A program made the translations under genes and the position numbers. A stretch of DNA of 64,000 bases from Chaetomium olivaceum (lineage: Eukaryota; Ascomycota; Sordariomycetes; Sordariales; Chaetomiaceae): NCBI GenBank assembly GCA_039881045.1, contig JAYWVB010000028.1, forward strand, positions 124,001 through 188,000, written 5' to 3'. The first letter of the stretch is position 1. The number at the start of each line of letters is the position of its first letter. Shown piece by piece: positions 20,977 to 31,500 of the stretch. A model generated the notes under the pieces. It did not search any database. It had not been told where the DNA came from and was given only the letters and a program-made list of their open reading frames with translations.

Positions 20977-21841
20977 TACTAGTTGTGATACTAGACTAAG
21001 AGCGCCAATGTTACCTAGAAAGGGGATACCCGCCCGTTGGGTTAAGAATTGTAACCCCTGACGACGTGTTCCAGCTGTCAACATCAACAAGAAGAGAAAA
21101 TGTATGGGTTATCACTTGCGCGAGATGAGACTTAATTCAGATTATTGATATTATTCAGCTAATAATAAAGGTGAAATGGATCGCAGAGCGAAGAGTTGAA
21201 ATCTCTTTCGCTTTTGGAGGCTTCGACGTTCCAGAACGCTACCCCTTAGGTGATTATTGTTGGATTCGCCACACGTAACTGTTGAAAAGTCATGGCACCG
21301 GAAACGGTCATGACAACGGAAACGGTCATGACACCGGAAACGGTCATGACACCCGGAAACTGACAAGGTACCGGAAACGGATTTATGACATTTTGGCACC
21401 ACAAAGACTCGGATAACCACGGGTTAACTTGAGGAGACAAAGGAGAGATTTAGGATAAAGCCACTTGCTCTGAAGAACTCTGAGAAGGGGGGGGGGACAG
21501 ACATAACAATCGATCAATTCGTTCTCCCCATCTTTCCATCTGAATGTCGTTTCAAACAATTATAAATACCTATGTATTTCCATGTACCATTTAAAGTACA
21601 ATGTTATTAGAAGCTTAAATTATGTGTATGACGCATTGGACATAAATCAAGTAGGGTTATGTCCTTGTCTTCAGATTGACAGGTCAACAACACAAACGTA
21701 TTTTGATACGTTTCCTTTCCTTCCCAGAATACCAAGAAGACTGTATCCACGTTATTCCGGCCCCCAACAAACTCCAACAGATGTTCGTTTCTTGTACCAA
21801 GCCGCCGCCGCACCGCTCCAATATCCCGCACGACTGCTGAA
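20977..21841. other. intergenic with short tandem repeat
   Basis: 865 bp, AT-rich after 21100, containing the 18-bp tandem repeat at 21289-21360 and a G9-10 run near 21487-21495. No gene seen. Confidence 0.5.
21289..21360. repeat. 18-bp tandem repeat, four copies
   Basis: Consensus GTCATGACACCGGAAACG. Copies start at 21289, 21307, 21325 and 21343 with one or two changes each; a degenerate GTACCGGAAACGG follows at about 21368. The unit length is a multiple of three but no supported gene covers it. Confidence 0.85.
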
Positions 21842-23446
21842 CTAGTCTTCGTCTGGTTCCGACTCCATATCCTCCAACCCCTCAAAGTCGGTGCGGCACA
21901 TGGGACACCGAGGCGGGGGCGCGGCCTCCTGATTCGCGAGATTGTACAGGATCCGCGCGAACTTGACCAGACAAGCCGCATTCATCCAGTGTTTGTTGCC
22001 GCGCTCGTAGCAAAACCGGTTCTGAACGGGATTCTTCGATAGGGCCGTGTCGTGGTCGTCGAAGTCCTCGAAACAGATGGGGCACCGCGCGTCTCCGCTC
22101 TCCCTCAACGCCTGAAACTCCGCGTCGGTTGCTGCGACTATGTTGTTGCGCACTTGGGCTACCCGGTCTCGGTCCTGGTGCTGCCAAAGTCGGTATTTCA
22201 TCTCCAGTTTCTTGCTGAAGACGGTGAGATCCGTTACCAGCGGGCCGAGCGTCTCCCCCACCCAGTAGTAGACAAACCCTGGCCGCTGGCTGGCTACCGC
22301 GGCAAGACGCTCGCATGCATCGTAACCGAAGAGCCGAGGCTTGAAATCTCGCCACTTGGGGTCGCGACGGACGACTTTAGCGCCGAAGAATGCTAGGATC
22401 TCTCGCGCCCGCCGGAGGGTCAGTCCCGAGTCGTGTACCAGGATGAACACCGCCCACGGTAAGATACTGGCCCTACTCATGTGGCGTCCGTATTCCAATT
22501 CCTCGGCCCTGCAATCCTGTTCAAGAACACGGTTCTCGAAATTCTCAGTCATCAATCTGGCGTCTCGCCCCAAGACCCAGTTGCGCTCACCGAGCTCATC
22601 TCCCAGTGGGTGTTGGACCTCGAGCAACGGAAGCGCCTCCGGCGCAGACGGCCCCTTGGCAGCAGCCGCCTTTCCCAACCTTGTGCACTCTCTTATCACA
22701 TGTTCTTGCAGGTTGAAAGCATACCTGAGATCAACGCTGTCCCCCAGATCCGCGATTTGGAAGTATGTTTTTCTTGCAGCCTGTCGCCGGATGTCGAGTG
22801 CCCAGTTGCACAGCCACGGATTCTGCGTGGACAGACAAGGGCAGCCAAGATGGGCCAGCTGAAATCCAAACTCTCGCCTCCCCGTTTCCAAGAATATGTT
22901 CTCGCCCATGGTCAGTTTGCTCAGGCAGCCATGCTCCGGATCGACCTGGCAGATGAGCTCGTTCAGAACACACATGCGCCGCTCGTCCCACACGAGCGAG
23001 TCGCCCTCGTCGCCCATGGGTCCCGGGAGTGGCGGGCCATCGATGGCGAAGGGCTCGTCGGGCGCGTACATGCGCACGAGAAACCAGTAGGCCAGATTCT
23101 GGGCGTAGACGCTGACGGCGTCGTCGTCGGGCACGATATCGGGGTCGTTGAAGTACTTGTACCGGTAATTGTCGTTACGGCCCGGAATGGCGTGGTTGAC
23201 GACCCGGATGGGTTCTTTCCTCGGAGCAACGTTCTCCCCTGTGCATTCTGGGCAGGCGTGCCCGTACCATTCCTCCCGTGTCTCTAGCGTGCCCTCATCT
23301 AGGCAGGGGCGGCGCCGTCGGCCGTTCGCGTCTTCCCCCAAGAGGTCCTCAATCATGTAGGTGGGGTTGCTGCATCTGGCGAGGTACTCGCACACGTGCT
23401 CGACCGTGGTCGAACACTGGAAGTGTCGTATTAGTTTGATACACAT
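21842..23446 (-). CDS. RING-finger protein (putative E3 ubiquitin ligase)
   Basis: Uninterrupted 534-residue frame starting at the ATG 23444-23446 (MCIKLIRHFQCSTTVEHVCEYLARC). The N terminus has several Cys/His (CST...C...C, then HACPEC) that may bind zinc. The middle is helical without a recognised domain. At about residues 455-518 a RING-like motif is visible: CPIC, then C-x(8)-W..AAC, then CPMC, with an insertion between the second and third pairs. The C terminus is acidic. Inferred role: ubiquitin transfer; neither substrate nor close ortholog is recognised. This fungal architecture (N-terminal Cys cluster plus C-terminal RING) is usually annotated only as hypothetical. Confidence 0.75.
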   Translation of the reverse strand: MCIKLIRHFQCSTTVEHVCEYLARCSNPTYMIEDLLGEDANGRRRRPCLDEGTLETREEWYGHACPECTGENVAPRKEPIRVVNHAIPGRNDNYRYKYFNDPDIVPDDDAVSVYAQNLAYWFLVRMYAPDEPFAIDGPPLPGPMGDEGDSLVWDERRMCVLNELICQVDPEHGCLSKLTMGENIFLETGRREFGFQLAHLGCPCLSTQNPWLCNWALDIRRQAARKTYFQIADLGDSVDLRYAFNLQEHVIRECTRLGKAAAAKGPSAPEALPLLEVQHPLGDELGERNWVLGRDARLMTENFENRVLEQDCRAEELEYGRHMSRASILPWAVFILVHDSGLTLRRAREILAFFGAKVVRRDPKWRDFKPRLFGYDACERLAAVASQRPGFVYYWVGETLGPLVTDLTVFSKKLEMKYRLWQHQDRDRVAQVRNNIVAATDAEFQALRESGDARCPICFEDFDDHDTALSKNPVQNRFCYERGNKHWMNAACLVKFARILYNLANQEAAPPPRCPMCRTDFEGLEDMESEPDED

Positions 23447-24096
23447 GCTTGGGATCGACTTGTTTTCGTTGTTGGTTTGTGATGTCCGGTGTTGAGAAGG
23501 AAATGGTGGGCTAAATTTTATTAGCCCGAGCTTATAATAACCGACTTGAACCTAGACATCCAAGCCTACAAAGTGTAGTTAAATAGCCACACGGAGTTAG
23601 TTGTCTTCACCTAACCTGAACAGTTGCCTCTTTCGCTAAACACCCCTTCTCTCCCAACACACGACACAGAAGATTTCCCTAAATCGCTTGTTCGAAGCCA
23701 ATTCCCGAACAGGGCACAAGTCGGCAAATACAAGCTTCACAGATGTTCTAGGTGTAGCACTATAGTGGCGACATGAGTCCCGAACCGTTGATTTCCTAGC
23801 TAGATATGGATTCTTGAAGCAACATCCTAAACACAACCTGCTCATGCCCCGCCCCAACCGATGCATTGTTAACTCCAATAATACCCCAGACCTGCCCCCA
23901 TAACTGCGCCTAAATCCTCTTCCATGCACGCATTTTATGTCATATCATAATAGCATCCCAATGCCATTCCGTAGACACCATAGGTCAGACAACCATATGC
24001 TACTGTAAGATCCGTAGGACGACATCCGAGCGACTGGGCCCCGTTCGCCTTTTTCACCAATACCAAAGCCAAACCAAGTATTCGTATAACCCTCCA
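23447..24096. other. intergenic, RING-protein promoter and CUL3 3' region
   Basis: 650 bp with no gene recognised. Confidence 0.5.
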
Positions 24097-26763
24097 TTAC
24101 GCCAGGTACCGGTAGGCGGCAACCTCGCCATCAATCCGTTCAAGGTACTCCCTCGTCAATAGATCTTCAATCCGCTTTTTGATCATCGAGATCTCAGGCT
24201 TGAACCGCCCCGCCAATTGGCTGATGACCTCGGTAGTGAGCTGCGTGTGTGAAAACTCCTTGCGTTGCCTACATTTTACACATGTGTTAGCCCTTCCAGA
24301 GACATGACGCAAGAAACAGTGGGGAAAGCAGAAACTGACTTCATGATGCGCACAATCGCGGCATCCACGACGTGCGCTCTGGTCTGGTCGTTCTTCCGCT
24401 CCGTCTCTTTCCGCTGGTCGCTGTCTTCTACCTTGGATGTGCCGCTGATGACAGGTGCCTTTATCTTGATCGTCTTGCTGACGAACTGGGCATTGAACGC
24501 AAACTTGTCCGTCGGCTTGACGTTTTTGGACATGGGCTCCTTGGTAAGCACCCTTGACCTAGGTGGGATGGAGAGCGAGCCTAGCGTGCGTATAAGGTCT
24601 TGCGTGGGAATGTTCGTTTTGGTCTGGATGTCTTCAAAAGACAGGCTCTCGTCATCCTTGAGCTCACCGTTGTTGAAGAGATCAAGCACGATCATGCCGT
24701 AAGTCGAGACGCTGAGCTCGTACCGGCGGTCCTTGCTGAGGGGACCGCTGGTCTTTCCGGGAACCTTGGGGAACACGCATTTGATGTCTGCCGTGCCGGC
24801 CGATGCGATCCAGGTGAGCACTCGTCCATTGCGGTCTTTGAGATAGTAATGGGAAAAGCTCTCCTGGAGACGCTCGATGGCCGGCGGGAAGATGCAGTCT
24901 CCCCTGGCACCATCTTCCTGAACACCACTGCGGCCCATGACCTCCGGCGGCCAGTTGTTCGTTGTGAGCACGTGGATTCCAAGGTCCGTCTTTTTGGTAT
25001 CAGCGTCGCCAACGGTGCGAGCGTGGTCCCGGTAGTTTTCCAACAAGTCCTTTGACAACTCCATGTCCTTGAACATGCCTTCGAACTTCAGAGTAAAGTG
25101 ATTGCCCAACTCCGCCCTCATCCTGCGGACAAGTTCCTTCTCGATATGAATCTCCGATCTGTTGTGGAGCAGTCTTCGAGCAAGGTGCTTCTGGTGATAC
25201 CGCTCGAATAGGTCGCGATCCGCCAAGTACCGGATAAGAACGATCGCCTTCTGCAAGACAACCTCCACGTCCTCGTCTGACTTGCCCTTCAGACCCCGCT
25301 TGAGACTGTCGTCAATGAAAAGCGACACGAATTCCGAGCTCCTGTTGAACATGTTGATGAACTCGGAAAAGCTCTTTGTTACGGCGGACTGAAGGACAAG
25401 ATCCTCGCTGAAACAGACTTTCGAAAGGTTGTCAAACTTGTCTTTGAGTTGCAAAACATCGTCGACCCATTTGATGGCCGCAGCTGTTTGCTGGGCCGCA
25501 GCACTCAGGGGCTGTACTTTCGTCTTTTCCTCGCCCTCGGCTGCATCCTCTCCCTCGGCGCCTGGTGCAGCGACGGAGAAGTCCGTGTTTTTAAGCGTTT
25601 GTTCGATTTCGAGGCCTAGTTCCATTACTCGGCTCTGAAGGATGGTCTTCAACGCGCTCTTAGTCTTGTCGACCCTGCAGATGAGCTGGTAGAGGATGGA
25701 AAGATCCTCGTGGCGGTCGTGGTCAATCATGTGCTTCATGCCGCTGCCCTCCATGGCAAGAAAATCATTGAGTTTCGCGACAATCAACTCTTGCTCGACC
25801 ACCGAGGCAATCTTGTCAGTTGTGAGAGTGGAGAGTGACGTGTCGCAGCGATCTTGCTCTTCGCGAAGCCGGCGTTGGGTGTGACGAAGCCATGAGCTGG
25901 CATTGCCCTCGCGGAGGAGCTTCTCGCACTCGGTTTTGTAGAAACCCTGACTTGCGCTCAGAAATCGGGGTTCAAAAACGGTCAAATAGAGCTTTGTATT
26001 CTCCAGCTCGTCGTCCGTTTCATACAAAGCCTCCAGCATGGAGGTGATTTGCCGAAGTAGATTCCGATCGATGATGTCACCGTCTCTTTCCATATTGATC
26101 AAATCCAACACGACGGCGTTTAGGATGTCGAATATCATAAACGGTTGGTCCAGCTGCTCCGAGGTTCCGCCCATGTTGTTACGCAGGATGTGGTCCCTGA
26201 ACAATCCTATCGTCGCTGCGAATATCGAAGGCCGTCTGGACTCGGAGACATAGGTCCGCTCAAGGTACATCAAGATGTCAGCGACCATATTCATGGACGT
26301 GTTATGATCCTCCCATGTGCTGCGGATCCCTCTAAGAAACCGTTCGCCTGTTTCCCGTCGTTCGTGCGGGCTTGACCCCGGCATCTGTAGCAGGGAAATG
26401 TTGATTAGGTTTCCCGATACGAGCTCGGCGATCGGTGGTAGGACATGGTCTCGAAACCATTGCTCTTCGAATGTCTTGACGCTATTGTAGAGAAGCTCGC
26501 CCTTCTTCCTCAGAACGATCTTGTACGAGGCCCGATATAAGTGCTCGAAGGAGAGTTGGCTCGCGTTCTTATTGTGAATGTCGGTAAGGGCATTTTTCAG
26601 AATATCCCAGCACTGCGTATACTCGTCGCTATTCTTGCTCATAATCGGCTGCGACAGTCAGGATGGGTGCTTCCGGCATTGCGAGTGGGGAACAGAACGC
26701 CTAAGTCGTTTCTGGAAGACATACCCTTCGGATCGGCCGGATCTTATTTGGTCTAGAAGCCAT
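24097..26763 (-). CDS. CUL3: cullin-3, scaffold of BTB-type ubiquitin ligases
   Basis: Scaffold that binds BTB adaptors at its N terminus and the RING protein Rbx1 at its C terminus. Exons 26763-26725, 26648-24340 and 24268-24097 give 839 residues. The first exon encodes only MASRPNKIRPIRR; joining it to the next exon gives the IRPxRR N terminus typical of CUL3, which decided the start. Seen in order: cullin repeats (DEYTQCWDILKNALTDIHNKNASQLSFEHLYR onward), a Glu/Ala-rich insert near residue 385, the cullin homology domain (LIRYLADRDLFERYHQKHLARRLL), and the winged-helix C terminus with the neddylation Lys in IKKRIEDLLTREYLER and the end AAYRYLA. All three exons are intact. It is divergent from ZIM17. 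Confidence 0.96.
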
Positions 26764-27485
26764 CGTAGCAATGTTCGTACTTGATCGGGTTGAAATGGCT
26801 GCGTTGGGAAATCACGGGTTTCGGTGCGGGCGGGCCGCAACGGGAGTCGTTAGGCCAAGAATTGATGGCGGGGGGTAATGCAGGAGCGAGATCCGAAATT
26901 CATAGACGGCCTGCGTTTACGGGCCGATGTTTCTATACAACCGCCTCCCGTAGCCCGCGCGGTTGTGTTCAGGGAGGCGTCAGGTAAAGAGCTGGAGAAT
27001 CCACCAAACGTGGGACCGTGGAGTGGCTCGGCACAATTGATTTGGACGTCGTCAAAGGAGCGAGTGTCGCATCAGCATCTTTGTTCTGCCGTTTGTTGGG
27101 TTTGTCGGTTTGTAGATTTTAAGTTTTTCAGAACAGAAAAGAAAAAGTGGCGAAGCCGAGCTATGGAAAGCCGTTGCACAGCATTAACGAGAGGTAGGTT
27201 GCGCAGCGGGCTGGCTCTCGAGTCTCGACGTGCACAGTCGTAGAAAGGTGCCTGGAACGCCTGTTCGTAGATCCCCACCTTGATTGCCCCTCCTGGTCAT
27301 GCTGCGAGAGGATGCTAGGGCCTTGGCACCATGAGCTCTCTTATCGATAACAACTTTTTTGAGACACGGCGGCGAGTGCCGCGTCTTCTCGACGTCTGAC
27401 GTACTTGTACTTCGTTGACCTGCGACTACATTTCTACAATTTGCCCCCTTTTCACCCGAAATCAATACCAACACACCATCTAGCT
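26764..27485. promoter_or_regulatory. bidirectional promoter region, CUL3 / ZIM17
   Basis: 722 bp between divergent start codons. It contains TTATCGATAA at 27342-27351, followed directly by CAACTTTTTT. Confidence 0.6.
27342..27351. promoter_or_regulatory. 10-bp palindrome TTATCGATAA
   Basis: Second and only other exact copy of the palindrome seen upstream of NOP2. It lies about 135 bp before the ZIM17 ATG, nearly the same distance as at NOP2. Confidence 0.45.
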
Positions 27486-28199
27486 ATGGCTTCGAAGCGT
27501 GCTCTTTTGTCAATACCAGCCATTGGCAGGTTGGGTTCACCCACCCCGGCCAGAACCTCGACAGCCCTCTCCCTCCTCCGTTCAAGACGACACCTCCCTG
27601 TATTCGTCGCATCAACCACGACTCGTCTCGCCCATAGCATCCCCCGGCCACGCAACGGCTCTCCATTCGAACAGAAACAGCAACCAACCACACACAACCC
27701 CTCGGCCTGGGAACAGTCCCCCACGAACCCCGCCACATCCACAGCCACCACATCACCCTCCTCACAACCGAACCCGACCCAGCCCCAGCCCCAGGCGCAA
27801 CAACCACAAACCACCAACATCCGCCAGCAACCCCACTATGAGCTCACTTTTACCTGCAAGCCTTGCGACACGCGGTCACGACACCGCGTGTCCAAGCACG
27901 GGTACCACCACGGGTCGGTGCTGATCGCGTGCCCGAACTGCAAGAACCGGCACGTTATCAGCGACCATCTGCGCATCTTTGGGGACACGGCCATGACGGT
28001 GGAGGACTTGCTGCGCGAGAAGGGCGAGCTGGTCAAGAAGGGCACGCTCGGGGAGGAGGGCGATTTGGAGTTTTGGGATGATGGGACGAGCAGTGTGAGG
28101 GAGCCGTGGGTGGAGAAGGATAAGGTAGAGGGCGAGGACTTCGCGCCTGGGTCGACTTTTAAAAGTGTTAAGCCGGGGGATAAGAAGGGGGAGGAATAG
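27486..28199 (+). CDS. ZIM17: Zim17/Tim15/Hep1-type DNL zinc-finger protein, mitochondrial
   Basis: Escort protein that keeps mitochondrial Hsp70 soluble and supports matrix import. Intronless, 237 residues from ATG 27486 (MASKRALLSIPAIGRLG); the frame is open upstream but conservation starts here. Residues 1-55 are Arg/Ser/Thr-rich, a plausible presequence. Residues about 60-115 are Gln/Pro/Thr-rich and disordered. The zinc domain (about 118-175) has YELTFTCKPCDTRSRHRVSKHGYHHG, then IACPNCKNRHVISDHLRIF: two Cys-x2-Cys pairs, with the D-H-L of the DNL motif. The acidic/basic C-terminal 60 residues are longer than in yeast. Confidence 0.92.
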   Translation: MASKRALLSIPAIGRLGSPTPARTSTALSLLRSRRHLPVFVASTTTRLAHSIPRPRNGSPFEQKQQPTTHNPSAWEQSPTNPATSTATTSPSSQPNPTQPQPQAQQPQTTNIRQQPHYELTFTCKPCDTRSRHRVSKHGYHHGSVLIACPNCKNRHVISDHLRIFGDTAMTVEDLLREKGELVKKGTLGEEGDLEFWDDGTSSVREPWVEKDKVEGEDFAPGSTFKSVKPGDKKGEE

Positions 28200-28567
28200 T
28201 GTGTGGACTGGTAGGGATGGGGGCTGCAGGTAGGCCGTTACTGGGCACGGCACCCAACGGCAAACCGTTATCTACGACTGGAAAGGGGACGTTGGCTACA
28301 TTGGGCACGCCCTATGTAAATACGACGACGACACGATGCCGAGAGAACGGGGGTAAAGGGGGCATGAACGGATAGAGCATGGTTGATGTATGATGATTGT
28401 ACGAAGCCGAGGCGGGGCGTGTACGATGCGGATTTGACGACGGCGTTGGCATACCCGAGAACACCAAAACTCATGTAACAGTATCTTGTAAAACTCCGAA
28501 CTAGAAATAGATCACCACCCACAAAGATTCTGGAAACAGCACACCCAACCCACCATTAACCTCCCAC
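28200..28567. other. intergenic, convergent 3' ends
   Basis: 368 bp between the stop codons of ZIM17 and UTP20. No gene seen. Confidence 0.5.
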
Positions 28568-31500
28568 CTACTGGAAGTTCTGCCTATGATCTCTCTGCTC
28601 TTGGCCCCTAACCTTCCTCTTCTCCTTCTTCTTCTCAAACTTCTTGCGCTTCTCCCGCCCGTACCTCTCCGGCGCCGTCAACGCCTCGATCTTTCTCTTG
28701 CTCGACCGCTGCTGCCGCCTCTCGCGGATGTGCTCGCCCACCGCCAGCAGCGCCTTGGTGTACTCGGCGTTGCCCAGCCGCCGCTGCAGCGTCTCCATGA
28801 CAGTCTGCGCCTTGGACTTGAGTGTCTCAAAGCGCGTCTTGAACACCTCATTGAGCGAGAACGGCTGACGGATCGACGGGTCTGTCAGGTTGCGCAACGG
28901 CCGGAGGATGGTCTTGGCCGAAGCCAGCAGGGTGTCGGTCGGCGTCTTGATGGCGAAGGCCTCGAGGAGGTCCATGGCTGCGAGCTTGCTGACGAGCATC
29001 TCGGCCCTGGGCTGGCGCTCCTTGCGTATGATCGAAGAGAGCTTCCAGAAGAGGTACTTCATGTCGGCATGTTGCGCGGTCTCCTTGGCGTCGTTATCTT
29101 CGTCCTCGTCTTCTTCGTCGCCTTCGTCTTCGTCCTTTTCTGACTGGAGGAAGCCGCCTAGGAACAAGATGACCTGGACAGCTTCTTGGGCCAGTGCCTC
29201 ATCGACTTCCGGTGCGGAGAGGATGCCGAGCGCTAGCCTGACCAAGTCGTTGACGTCGTCCTCGGCAAGCCGCAGACCATGTGACCCAGTCAGCGGCAGC
29301 TTTTGTCCCTTGCCCGCATTCCGTGCGAAATCAGCCAGGTACATGCTGAGCAGCTTGATGGAGCTAAGCTTGACGGTGGTGTGTGAGTGGGCTAGGCACG
29401 CCTGGATTTCGGACCACAACTCATCCGACTCAGGCGCCAGAACCTTCTGCGGGTGTTTCTGGACCAGCGTCTGAACCGTTGTCAATGCAATGTTGGCCAG
29501 CTCCCAGTCAGCCTCAAGCGCTTCCTCGTCTCCGAGCACTTCGACCAGTTTGCCGGTAACAAGCATCAGGTCCTTGTTATCATTGGCGTTCGGCTCCCGG
29601 CCCTCAAAGAAGAGCCCGAATGCATGCAGAGCCAGCTTCAGCACCGCTGGATTCCCATCCTGCACCGCCCACAACCGCAAAAGCGTCAAGAACTTGGACA
29701 GCCTCTCCTTGTCCGACACGCGGAAGATTTCCTTGATCAGCTCGGCCGCCGCCAACCTGCACTTCTCGCTATCATCGTTCGCAAGAACGAATACCAAGGG
29801 GATAAAGCACGTTGCCGCCACTTCCTGGGTAAACTCGTCCGCCGACTTCTTCAGCAGCAGATTGATAACCTCCATCACCGACAACCGGCCGCCCTCACGC
29901 TCGTACTTGAGGTTGGCTACGATGAACTTCAGCTGCTTCTCCCACCGGTTCCGCTTCTGTGGGTACTCGCGCAGGAACTGGAAAAAAGCACCGCGGGCCA
30001 GGTCACGCGTGTCCTTGTCGTCGTTGGTGATCATGATGGTGCCAACGTGGTCAAGTGTGTCGTACACCGATGCCGTCTCGAGCTTGCGGTCGAGGACGCA
30101 CCGAAGGAAGCTGAATGTGACGTGTCGGTACATGGGCTCTGTCAAGTCGTCCTTGAGCTTGGTGAGCAGCATGTCCAACGCGGCGTCCTTCATGGGAATC
30201 TCGCGGCGATCCCGGAGGACGACGGAGATGAGCTTGAGTGCTGACTGGGCGAGGTCGGATGTGGTGGTTGGGGACATGGAGATGGCTTTGATCGCTTCCT
30301 TGTGAGCGACCTTGTACAGGCTGCTCGAATCCCCGTTCTTGAAGGGTACTTTCACCAAGACGTTGAGAAGCTTGAAGGATGCAATTTTGACTTCCTCTTC
30401 TGCTGATAACACTGCATCGCCTAGAATGGGCAGGAACCCGGCCACGTTCCCAGGGGTACGGAGGCTGTCGTGCTTCTTGAAGACGGCCCGGAGGACATCG
30501 ATAGCAAACCTAATGAGCTTATAGGTGTGCTTGCTGGTAACGCCACCGTCACTCTTCTTGGCCGCCCTCTGAACGAGGTATCTCTTGAGACGAGGGTCGA
30601 TCTTGGGCTCAGCGTCCGGTTTCTGGCTCTTGTACACCTCTTGAACAACTTCGTAACAGAACACAAGAATTTGCTGCGAGGCAGCCGCCGGATTCTCCAG
30701 GAGACCCTTCGTAATGCGAGTAAGGAGTTCGTCGATCTTCCGGGTGGTCCGTACGTCGAGCTTTTCCATCAGAAGAGATTGCAACGGGAAGGTGAGGTCG
30801 CCGAGGCGTGTGATAGAGGCAGTTTTCGCAATCAACTCCATGGAGTCCTGGCTCTTGCTGCTCTTCACCTCCTTCATCTTGCTCACGTATTCTGAGGCAT
30901 CCTTCTCCTGACCAGTGACTCCAAAGATATCATCCATGATGACGGACATGATGGAGGGCAGGCAATAATCAAGATCGCCTTGCTTGTAGGTCGGAATGAC
31001 GACCAACAAAATAGAATGCAGTGTGTAAGAGAGGACGTGCAGCTGATGGCCCCTCACTAGAGCACCCCTCAGCTCCTTCAGGATGAACTCGAGCTTCTCG
31101 GGGCCGAGAATACCGGACATCTTGGCAAGGGTATCACGAGCCATGTCGCGAGACTCTGGCGCCTTGCTCCGGAGAATGTGGGAGATGTCTGTGAGTACAC
31201 TCGGGAGCTTCTCATTGAGTCGCTCCTCTGGAAGGAGGACAAGGAGCTTGGCGATAATGACTCCCACCGGAACTCTGGCGCTGACGGTGGTCTCATCCTT
31301 CTCGTGGATGTACTTGAGTAGTGTGGGCAGGAAGTTGTTGATGATCTCCGCGCCGAGCTTCTCCTGGTTCGGAAGGGTAGTAGCGAGGCGACGGGACTCC
31401 GTGCTGGCCGCCTCTCCATCGACATCCATGGCGTCGCCCGGCCTTTGGGAGGCTGCCGTGCACAACGCGTCCACTTCTTTCTCAAGAAGACGGATAACGC

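Noticed and set aside
21289..21360. Possible CRISPR-like array
   Set aside because: Units are contiguous with no spacers, the organism is eukaryotic, and no cas genes are present.
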